This document shows, one piece after another, positions 50,501 to 64,000 of a stretch of DNA of 64,000 nt. This DNA comes from Streptomyces resistomycificus. Lineage in GTDB: Bacteria > Actinomycetota > Actinomycetes > Streptomycetales > Streptomycetaceae. A program made the position numbers and the translations under genes. The DNA is taken from assembly GCF_001514265.1 (NCBI RefSeq), contig NZ_KQ949009.1, positions 16,135 to 80,134 on the forward strand, in the 5' to 3' direction. The notes below the pieces were generated by a model. The model did not search any database and had not been told where the DNA came from. It saw nothing but the letters and a program-made list of their open reading frames with translations. Numbering within the stretch: position 1 is the stretch's first letter; each line of letters opens with the position of its first letter.

Positions 50501-52329
50501 AGACACCGGTCGGCGCCATCCAGGTGCTCTCCGAGCACGAACGCCGGTGGCTGGTGCGGGGCGTCAACGACACGGCACATCCGCTGCCGGCGGGCACCCT
50601 GCCGGACGCGTTCGAGGCACAGGCCGCGCGCGAGCCCGACCGCGTCGCGCTGATCGGCGAACAGCAGACGCTGACCTACGGGGAGTTCAACCAGCGCGCC
50701 AACCGGCTGGCGCACTGGCTGATCGAGCAGGGCGCCGGGCCCGAGCGGCTGGTCGCCGTGCGCATCCCCCGCTCCGTCGACCTGATGGTGGCGATCTACG
50801 CGGTGGTGAAGGCCGGCGCCGCCTACCTGCCGATCGACACCGAACTGCCCCAAGACCGCGTACGGCACGTACTGGACAGCGCCAAGCCCCTGCTGGTCCT
50901 CGACGGACAACTGCCCGACACGGGCGGCTACCCGACAACCAACCCCGAGCGGACCCTGTCGCCGGACAACGCCGCCTACGTCATCTACACCTCCGGCTCC
51001 ACCGGCGGCCCCAAGGGCGTCCAGGTGGCACACCGGTCGGTCATGAACCGGCTCACGTGGGGCCTGGCGCACTTCGACGTCCACGCCGGCGACCGGGTGC
51101 TGCTGAGCACCACGGCGAGCTTCGACGTGTCGGTACCGGAACTGTTCGCGCCACTGCAGGCCGGCGCCGCCGTCGTCATCGCCCGCCCCGACGGACGCCG
51201 GGACCCCGCCTACCTCGCCGACCTGATCCGGCGCGAGCAGGTGACCGGCGCCGACTTCGTGCCCTCCCTGCTGGAGGCCTTCCTCGCCGAACCCTCGGCC
51301 AGGCAGTGCACCGCCCTGCGCTGGATCGAGGTCGCCGGCGAGGCGTTCCCGGCCGCCCTGGCCAACAGGGCCACCGACCTGCTGCCCGGCTGCTCGGTGC
51401 ACAACCTCTACGGCCCCACCGAGGCATCGGTGGAGGTCACCGCCTGGCAGCACGTGCCGGGCGCCGACCGGGTGCCGATCGGCGCACCCGTGTGGAACAC
51501 CCAGGTGTACGTCCTGGACGCGGCACTGCGCCCGGTCGCCCCCGGCGTCGCCGGCGAGCTGTACCTGGCCGGCACCCAACTGGCCCGCGGCTACCTCGGG
51601 CAGAGCGCACTGACCGCGAACCGGTTCGTCGCCTGCCCCTTCGGCGAGCCGGGAGCACGGATGTACCGCACCGGCGACGTCGTGCGCTGGAACGAGGACG
51701 GCCAGGTCGAATACATCGGCCGCTCCGACTTCCAGGTGAAGATCCGCGGGTTCCGCATCGAACTGGGAGAGATCGAGCAGGCGCTGAGCGCGCACCCGGG
51801 CGTCGACAGCGCGGTGGCCGTGGTCCGCGAGGACCGCGCAGGCGACCAGCGGCTGGTCGCCTACGTGGTGCCGGGGGGCGGCACCACGGATGTGGCCGGG
51901 CTGGATGTGACGGCCCTGACCGACCTGGCCCGCGAGCACCTGCCGAAGTACATGGTCCCCTCGGCGATCGTGCCGCTCACCACACTGCCCACCACCCCCA
52001 GCGGCAAGCTCGACCGCAACGCGCTGCCCGCACCCGAGCACACCGAAACCGAACCGGGACGCGGGCCGCGCAACCCCAACGAGGAAGTCCTGTGCCGGCT
52101 GTTCGCCGAACTGCTCGGGGTGCAGGAGGTCGGCATCGACGTCGACTTCTTCAACCACGGTGGGCATTCGCTGCTGGCCACCCGGCTGATCGGCCGCATC
52201 CGCAACGAACTCAACGTCGACGTGAAGGTCACCACCGTCTTCCGCTCTCCGACCGTCGCCCAGCTGGCGGCCCGGATCGAGAAGCTCGCCACGTCGAACC
52301 GCCCCCAGCTGCGCCCGATGAACGTGTAG
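44566..52329 (+). CDS. NRPS 1: C-A-T-E-C-A-T
   Basis: A 2587-residue two-module synthetase. C1: HHIALDG near residue 127. A1: SGSTGTPKG near 612; pocket by eye DVFSVASYA, a pattern I recall for piperazate but cannot verify here. T1: GGDSLRSIQ near 1014. E: HHLVVDGVSWRIL near 1203 and FNYLGRI, so residue 1 becomes D. C2 (of the kind following E): HHTLFDGWS near 1699. A2: SGSTGGPKG near 2141; pocket by eye DVPDEALVE, acidic positions suggesting a basic side chain such as ornithine or a relative. T2: GGHSLLATR near 2533. No terminal domain; the chain passes to NRPS 2. The C-terminal tail NRPQLRPMNV resembles that of NRPS 2. C1 presumably accepts the residue on the free carrier protein. Confidence 0.93.
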   Translation: MIPLSFAQRRLWFVDRFEGPSPTYNGAFALRLTGELDVAALKAALHDVVDRHEVLRTVIVEDNDGVPHQQVLASTRRPFPLPLVEVTEPERAAAVDQAATETFDLAADVPIRATLLRTAAREHTLVLVVHHIALDGESLGPLLRDLTTAYSARSQGGAPQWQPLPVQYADYTLWQQDVLGDESDPDSLAARQLAYWREALADLAQPLALPTDRPRPRAMSPRGDLVKFPIHPDLLTDVQKLAAQQDTTVSMVMQSALAVLLHHLGCGDDVPLGAPIAGRTDEELRDLVGFFVNTWVLRVDLSGNPTFLQLLQRVRERALAAYDHQDMPFERLVERLNPDRSTAYHPFFQVMLAWQEPLGELEFAGLDVTSETLETKTAKFDLFFNMIPDGSGGAGVRLEYATDLFDRSTVETLARRFVRVLSELVADSQRRIGAVDVLDADERERLLTRFNDTTQAVPQLTIPQLFESQAAATPDAPAVVCDQRTLTYRELDERANQIAWELIRRGAGPEDLVVLALPRTENLVAGLLGILKSGAGYLPMDPQYLGARAQSVLAEARPRFALTDTATAQDLPPHDMSSINLDDRTHWDTPPAAPRDADRVSPLRPDHLAYVMYTSGSTGTPKGAAITHRNVVNGVQELVRVLDAPPGWRMLAGTSVNFDVSVFELLSTLSTGGSAEVVANALALGEREGWDGHVISGVPSVLGELVGHLDKTSDVRTVVFAGDVLPARLVRQVREALPGVQIVNSYGQSESFYATTFSLPASRQWEHSDVAPIGTPLGNMRTYVLGPGLLPVPQGVIGELYVVGTCLGRGYHGHPALTAERYVASPFGPAGERMYRTGDLARWNADGRLECVGRGDGQVKVRGFRIETAEVEAAVTRHPGISEAVVISREAPSGGRQLVAYVVHTGEGAVGDDGAGGIGDVDVQSGASAAELRKFVAARLPDYMVPSAFVALGRLPLGPTGKLDRSQLPEPEFAGEAYRPPRTDAEKTVTAVYADVLGVERVGIDDDFFAVGGDSLRSIQVVARARAKGLNLTTREIFECRTAARLAEVASARRERVPALAEEEGGGVGPMPLQPVARHVFEHGGTTDRFAMSIVLELPADIDASGLAATLDAVLDRHDLLRARLVPGEELSLTVRPTGSVRAADLIRRVPCEGRWQDPDALQAAKAELDDAVGRLDPQAGTMADFVWFAPDSGAGRLLVVLHHLVVDGVSWRILMSDLAEAWQQVRSGRTPKLPAVGTSARRWASALDNEAFSPQREAELAYWRDLLEAPNPPLGSRAFDPALDTMSTLDTVRVQLPAEVTEAVLTRLPAAFKATGTDVLLAALALAVDRWRGSGRSTLVRLEGHGREEDVVPGADLSRTVGWFTSMYPARIDVQDVDAADVLAGGPAAATAIKRVKEQLRQVPDKGIGYGLLRYLNPETAEQLAPYPAPQIGFNYLGRISDTDVPEHLRADGWGPASWSAELIPAPDPDLPALSALEVNSVVTDTADGPRLQTVFMFPTGVLSRERTSELAALWVEMLHGMAAHAARPLIGGLTPSDAPLVTVRQHEIDDWEERYGRLVQVWPQAPGQSGIQFQAALADGTFDVYHMQFVLHLSGHVDPQRMRAAGQALLERYPNLRSAFLAGADGDPLQIVADHVKLPWRHTDLTGRSEAEQNTALDTALAQDRADQLDPTRPPLLRLALLTCGPQHAKLVITAHHTLFDGWSSPLVIKDLVRLYAGEEPAPVRSYGDYLAWLSGQDREASAARWKDELAGFDQPTLLAAGRAQKGEASRLGRVEVPLSIDQGRELARRAAELGVTLNTLLQGAWAVLLSKLTGQHDVVFGAAVNGRPADLVGSDEMVGLFINTLPTRVGCRPNQTVGEVITDLQDRQISLLDHHSYGLADIQRGVGLPALFDTIVVFENYPIDREGIVEANDSAGFSIDAIRPFAGSHYPLTLNSSDPYLRLSLDYQTNLFERDAAQEIAARLVRVLEQVLKDPKTPVGAIQVLSEHERRWLVRGVNDTAHPLPAGTLPDAFEAQAAREPDRVALIGEQQTLTYGEFNQRANRLAHWLIEQGAGPERLVAVRIPRSVDLMVAIYAVVKAGAAYLPIDTELPQDRVRHVLDSAKPLLVLDGQLPDTGGYPTTNPERTLSPDNAAYVIYTSGSTGGPKGVQVAHRSVMNRLTWGLAHFDVHAGDRVLLSTTASFDVSVPELFAPLQAGAAVVIARPDGRRDPAYLADLIRREQVTGADFVPSLLEAFLAEPSARQCTALRWIEVAGEAFPAALANRATDLLPGCSVHNLYGPTEASVEVTAWQHVPGADRVPIGAPVWNTQVYVLDAALRPVAPGVAGELYLAGTQLARGYLGQSALTANRFVACPFGEPGARMYRTGDVVRWNEDGQVEYIGRSDFQVKIRGFRIELGEIEQALSAHPGVDSAVAVVREDRAGDQRLVAYVVPGGGTTDVAGLDVTALTDLAREHLPKYMVPSAIVPLTTLPTTPSGKLDRNALPAPEHTETEPGRGPRNPNEEVLCRLFAELLGVQEVGIDVDFFNHGGHSLLATRLIGRIRNELNVDVKVTTVFRSPTVAQLAARIEKLATSNRPQLRPMNV

Positions 52330-52339
52330 GAGTGCGTTG

Positions 52340-60133
<7,794 letters not shown>

Positions 60134-60137
60134 AGCA

Positions 60138-63100
60138 ATGATTCCGCTGTCATTCGCACAACGCCGCATGTGGCTACTGCACCAACTGGAGCGGGGAGCG
60201 GCGACCTACAACATATCGGCGGCGTTCAGGCTGACCGGAGCACTGGACGAGGCCGCCCTGGCCGCGGCGGTCGGCGACGTGGTCGAGCGGCACGAGATCC
60301 TGCGCACCACCTACGCGACGGACGACGACGGCGAGCCCTCCTCGCACATCCTGCCCATGGAGCAGGCCTCACCCCGGCTGCGGGTGATCGAGGTGGCACC
60401 CAAGGACACGGCCGGCGCGATCGCCGAGGCCGTCGCGCACCGCTTCGACCTCGCCGCCGAACTCCCGCTGCGCGCCAGCCTGCTGCGCTGCTCCGCACGC
60501 GAACACGTCCTGGTCATGGTCATCCACCACATCGCCTCCGACGGCAGCTCGAGCGCGCCGATGATGCGGGACCTGATCGACGCCTACACCGCCCGCCAGG
60601 ACGGCCGGGCCCCGCAGTGGGAGCCGCTGCCGGTGCAGTACAAGGACTACGCGCTGTGGCAGCGCGAGGTGCTCGGCGACCCCGCCGACCCGACCAGTCT
60701 CGCCGCCGCGCAGGTCGAGTACTGGCGCGGCGAACTGGCCGGGGTGCCGCAGCCGCTGAGCCTGCCGCTGGACCGCCCGCGGCCCGCCCAGGCCAACTCG
60801 CACGGCGACACGGTCGACCTCTTCGTCCAGCCGCAGGTGGCCACCGGACTGCACAAGCTCGCCGAGGAGCGCGGATCGACCATGTCGATGGTCCTGCAGG
60901 CCGCCCTGGCGGTCCTGCTGCGCACCCTCGGCGGCGGCGACGACGTGACGATCGGCAGCCCGATCGCCGGGCGCACCGACGAGGCGCTGGCCGACCTGAT
61001 CGGGTTCTTCGTCAACACCCAGGTGCTGCGCGCCGACCTGCACGGCAACCCGTCCTTCACCGACCTGCTCGCGCAGGTACGCGACAAGGCCCTGACGGCC
61101 TACGAGTACCAGGACGTGCCGTTCGATCTGCTGGTCGAGGCCATCAACCCCGAACGCTCCGCGTCCTACCAGCCGCTGTTCCAGGTGATGTTCGCCTGGC
61201 AGAGCTACCAGAAGCCCGATCTGTCCATCCCCGGCCTCGAGGTGACGTTCGAGCAGGCCATCCCCTCGACCGCCATGGTCGACCTGTTCTTCAGCCTGAC
61301 CGTGGACGAAGCCGGCGCACTGCGAGGCGACCTCCAGTACGCCACCCAGCTCTTCGACCGCGCCTGCGCCGAGGAGATCGCCGCCCGCTTCGTGCGGGTC
61401 CTGGAGCAGCTGGCCGCCGACCCTGATATGCGCGTCGCGGACGTCGACGTGCTCAGCGCACCGGAGCGGCAACGGCTGCTGACGGAGGTGAACGACGCCC
61501 GCAACGACATCCCCGACGCCACCCTGGTCGAGCTGTTCGAGCGGCAGGCGGCCCGGCACACCGACGCGGTCGCACTCGTCTGCGACGGCGACACCCTCAC
61601 CTACGGTCAGGTCAACGCCCGCGCCAACCGGCTCGCCCGCCACCTCGTCGCCCAGGGCGTGGGCCCCGAGTCCCTCGTCGGGATCTGCCTCGAGCGCTCG
61701 GCCGACCTGGTCGTCGCGCTGCTCGCCGTCCTCAAGGCGGGCGGCGCCTATCTGCCCATCGACCCCGACTCCCCGTCCGACCGCATCGCCTACATGCTCC
61801 AGGACGCGGCGCCCGTCCTGCTGGTCACCACCAGCACCACCAGCGCCGCACAGGACCTGGCCCCGGCCCTCCCGCAGCTCCACCTCGACGGGGCCCGGCC
61901 CTTCGCCGACCAGCCGGACAGCGACCTCACCGACGCCGACCGCCGGGCCGCCCTGCGCCCCGAGCACCCGGCCTACGTGATCTACACCTCCGGGTCCACC
62001 GGCCGCCCCAAGGGCGTACTGATCCCGCACCGCAACGTGGTCGGTCTCTTCAGCGCCACCCGCGACTTCGCCTTCGGCGCCGACGACGTGTGGACCCTCT
62101 TCCACTCCTACGCCTTCGACTTCTCGGTGTGGGAGCTGTGGGGTCCGCTGCTGCACGGCGGACGCCTGGTCGTGGTCCCCTACGACGTCTCCCGCTCCCC
62201 GGCCGACTTCCTCCGGCTCCTGGCCCGCGAACAGGTCACCGTCCTCAACCAGACCCCCTCGGCCTTCTACCAGCTCATCCAGGCCGACGCCGAGAGCCCC
62301 GGCCAGGACCTGGCGCTGCGCTACGTGGTGTTCGGCGGCGAGGCCCTCGACCTGAACCGCCTCGCCGACTGGTACACCCGCCACGCCCCCGACGCGCCGG
62401 TGCTGGTGAACATGTACGGCATCACCGAGACCACCGTGCACGTCACCCGCATCGACCTGGACGAGCACTCCGCCGCCCGCTACCGGGCCAGCGTGATCGG
62501 CCCGGCCGTCGCGGGACTGCGCGCCTACGTCCTGGACTCCGGCCTCAAGCCGGCGCCCACCGGCGTGACCGGGGAACTGTACGTGGCCGGCTACGGCCTG
62601 GCCCGCGGCTACCACGGCCGGCCCGGCCTGACCGCGGGACGGTTCGTCGCCTGCCCCTTCGGCGAGCCGGGGGAGCGCATGTACCGCACCGGCGATCTCG
62701 TCCGCTGGAGCAGGGCCGGCCAACTGGAGTACGGGGGGCGGGCCGACTCCCAGGTGAAGATCCGCGGCTTCCGGATCGAGCTGGGCGAGATCGAGCACGT
62801 GCTGGCCGGGCATCCGGGCGTGGCGCAGGCGGTGGTCGTGGTCCGCGAGAACCAGGAGGACGACCAACGCCTCGTGGCCTACGTGGTGCCCGAGCCCGCC
62901 GCCGAGCAGGCCGGGCTCAGCGAGCTGCCCGAGTACCTGCGCGACCGCCTCCCGGACTACATGGTGCCCTCCGCGGTGATCACGCTGTCACAGATCCCGC
63001 TGACCTCGAACGGGAAACTCGACCGGCGGGCCCTGCCCTCGGAGGACCCCCGCACCCAGGTCAGCCGGGAGCCCCGCAACGCCTACGAACACGGACTGTG

Positions 63101-64000
63101 CGCCCTCTTCGCCGAGTTGCTGGGCCTGGAACAGGTCGGCATCGACGACGGCTTCTTCGCACTGGGCGGACACTCGCTCCTGGCCACCCGGCTCAGCGTC
63201 CGCATCCGCAACGAGTTCGACATCGACATTCCCATCAGGACGATCATCAAGTACCCCACGGTGGCCGAACTGGCCGCGCTGATGCTCGCCGGCGGCGTAC
63301 CCGACGACGACGCCGACTCCTTCGCGGTCGTCCTGCCCCTCAACAGCGACCCCGGCACGGGCAAGCCGCCGGTGTGGTTCTTCCACGGCGGCGGGGGACT
63401 GGGCTGGGCCTACTACAGCTTCGTGCTGCACCTGCCGGACCGGCCGGCCTACGCCCTGCAGTCCCGCGGCTCCGACGGCGAGGACACCCTGGCGGGCTCC
63501 GTGACGGAGATGATCGACGACTACGTCACCCAGATGCTGAAGATCCAGCCGCAGGGGCCCTTCAACCTGATCGGCTGGTCCTACGGCGGCACCGTCGTCC
63601 AGGCCGTCGCCGACGCACTCGACCGGCGCGGCCACGAGGTCGCCCTGGTGGCCGTCCTGGACGCCCAGCCCGGAGGGCACGGGTTCACCCAGGTACACGC
63701 CGGCAAGGAGTCCTCGGACTACCGGGCCGAACTCGAGGACGACTTCAGCCAGTACATCCGCATGGGCAACCGGCAGGGCTTCCTGGACACCATGTCGAAG
63801 GTGATGGCCAACAACACCGCCCTCATGATGGATTACCGCTCGCCGGTCTACCGCGGCGACGTGCTGTATTTCAACGCGACGCTCGAGGACACCTCCTACG
63901 CGCACCTGTGGCGGCCCTACGTCCTGGGCTCCCTCGAAGTGCACGACATGCACGCCACCCACCACGAAATGCACATGCCCGCACCCGTGGCCGAGTTCTT
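60138..64000 (+). CDS. NRPS 3: C-A-T-TE (cut by the window end)
   Basis: At least 1287 residues; the frame is open from the ATG at 60138 to the last base and the stop lies outside. C: HHIASDG near residue 130. A: SGSTGRPKG near 615; pocket by eye DFWNVGMVH, the established threonine code. T: GGHSLLATRL near 1010. Thioesterase: FFHGGGGLGWAYY, the nucleophile GWSYGG near 1145, and ATHHEMHM with the likely catalytic His just before the end, so only the last few residues are missing. The domain order makes this the final synthetase, which releases the peptide by hydrolysis or, using the Thr hydroxyl, by lactonisation. GAGG precedes the ATG. Confidence 0.92.
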   Translation, partial: MIPLSFAQRRMWLLHQLERGAATYNISAAFRLTGALDEAALAAAVGDVVERHEILRTTYATDDDGEPSSHILPMEQASPRLRVIEVAPKDTAGAIAEAVAHRFDLAAELPLRASLLRCSAREHVLVMVIHHIASDGSSSAPMMRDLIDAYTARQDGRAPQWEPLPVQYKDYALWQREVLGDPADPTSLAAAQVEYWRGELAGVPQPLSLPLDRPRPAQANSHGDTVDLFVQPQVATGLHKLAEERGSTMSMVLQAALAVLLRTLGGGDDVTIGSPIAGRTDEALADLIGFFVNTQVLRADLHGNPSFTDLLAQVRDKALTAYEYQDVPFDLLVEAINPERSASYQPLFQVMFAWQSYQKPDLSIPGLEVTFEQAIPSTAMVDLFFSLTVDEAGALRGDLQYATQLFDRACAEEIAARFVRVLEQLAADPDMRVADVDVLSAPERQRLLTEVNDARNDIPDATLVELFERQAARHTDAVALVCDGDTLTYGQVNARANRLARHLVAQGVGPESLVGICLERSADLVVALLAVLKAGGAYLPIDPDSPSDRIAYMLQDAAPVLLVTTSTTSAAQDLAPALPQLHLDGARPFADQPDSDLTDADRRAALRPEHPAYVIYTSGSTGRPKGVLIPHRNVVGLFSATRDFAFGADDVWTLFHSYAFDFSVWELWGPLLHGGRLVVVPYDVSRSPADFLRLLAREQVTVLNQTPSAFYQLIQADAESPGQDLALRYVVFGGEALDLNRLADWYTRHAPDAPVLVNMYGITETTVHVTRIDLDEHSAARYRASVIGPAVAGLRAYVLDSGLKPAPTGVTGELYVAGYGLARGYHGRPGLTAGRFVACPFGEPGERMYRTGDLVRWSRAGQLEYGGRADSQVKIRGFRIELGEIEHVLAGHPGVAQAVVVVRENQEDDQRLVAYVVPEPAAEQAGLSELPEYLRDRLPDYMVPSAVITLSQIPLTSNGKLDRRALPSEDPRTQVSREPRNAYEHGLCALFAELLGLEQVGIDDGFFALGGHSLLATRLSVRIRNEFDIDIPIRTIIKYPTVAELAALMLAGGVPDDDADSFAVVLPLNSDPGTGKPPVWFFHGGGGLGWAYYSFVLHLPDRPAYALQSRGSDGEDTLAGSVTEMIDDYVTQMLKIQPQGPFNLIGWSYGGTVVQAVADALDRRGHEVALVAVLDAQPGGHGFTQVHAGKESSDYRAELEDDFSQYIRMGNRQGFLDTMSKVMANNTALMMDYRSPVYRGDVLYFNATLEDTSYAHLWRPYVLGSLEVHDMHATHHEMHMPAPVAEF

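Noticed and set aside
60170..61426. Possible frameshift in NRPS 3
   Set aside because: The listed frame is only a shadow. Translation from the ATG at 60138 runs unbroken through C, A, T and TE domains to the window end.

Overview
The window is very GC-rich DNA (third codon positions almost always G or C) from an actinomycete, most probably a Streptomyces or close relative. SARP, LmbU-type and LuxR-type regulators, MbtH, stand-alone adenylation and carrier proteins and multimodular NRPSs all point to a secondary-metabolite gene cluster, and almost the whole window appears to belong to it. There is no rRNA, tRNA, CRISPR array, insertion sequence or phage gene.

Left part (about 0.5-12.7 kb). 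A flavin halogenase-like gene faces a SARP regulator; a beta-helix DUF4097 protein follows. Then comes the most unusual locus. A PqqD-like protein and a nucleotidyltransferase-like protein are divergent from three near-identical 22-codon genes in 112-bp tandem units. These are followed by a near-perfect terminator hairpin and by a glutamine-dependent asparagine synthetase-like enzyme. That enzyme is translationally coupled to an AurF-type diiron oxygenase and an MFS exporter. The tiny peptides look like leader peptides without a core (a YxxP motif as in lasso leaders, ending GLT). I propose a peptide-scaffold or RiPP-like assembly line with no visible PEARL ligase or lasso protease.

Middle part (12.8-29.6 kb). 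A class A FAD monooxygenase is divergent from a 51-codon peptide gene that leads a long, tightly packed plus-strand operon. The operon encodes a VAO-type flavin oxidase, an aspartate-carbamoyltransferase-like enzyme with altered substrate residues, a group D flavin hydroxylase, an APH-type kinase, a nucleotidyltransferase helical-domain protein and a small Pro-2 protein. It continues with a NodU/CmcH carbamoyltransferase, two truncated pyruvate kinase-like proteins, a Nudix hydrolase, two paralogous P-loop kinases around a class B flavin monooxygenase, and an aldo/keto reductase. Several kinases, two carbamoyltransferases and several N- or C-oxygenases suggest a heavily phosphorylated, carbamoylated or N-oxidised building block.

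Right part (29.6-64 kb). Regulators come first, then a piperazate supply module: an arginine dihydrolase-like enzyme, arginine deiminase, an ornithine N5-hydroxylase (KtzI-like) and a PaiB/KtzT-like piperazate synthase. A degenerate beta-lactamase-fold protein, a second SARP, a type II thioesterase, MbtH and an LmbU-family regulator follow. A stand-alone A domain, carrier protein and FAD oxidoreductase precede three NRPSs: C-A-T-E-C-A-T, C-A-T-E-C-A-T and C-A-T-TE (cut by the window end). By eye, the binding-pocket residues of three of the five modular A domains form one code family (DVFSVASYA/DVFSVAAYA), consistent with piperazate; the last reads as threonine.

Two DNA signals tie the parts together. 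A SARP-type promoter architecture (GATAACG, second heptamer 4 bp later, then 8 bp to a TAnnnT -10) occurs at four promoters, including the tiny-peptide operon and the piperazate genes. A palindrome of the type GTCCYGTCGACNGGAC occurs at six places, all non-coding. The window therefore looks like one regulon that joins a peptide-scaffold pathway to a piperazate NRPS.
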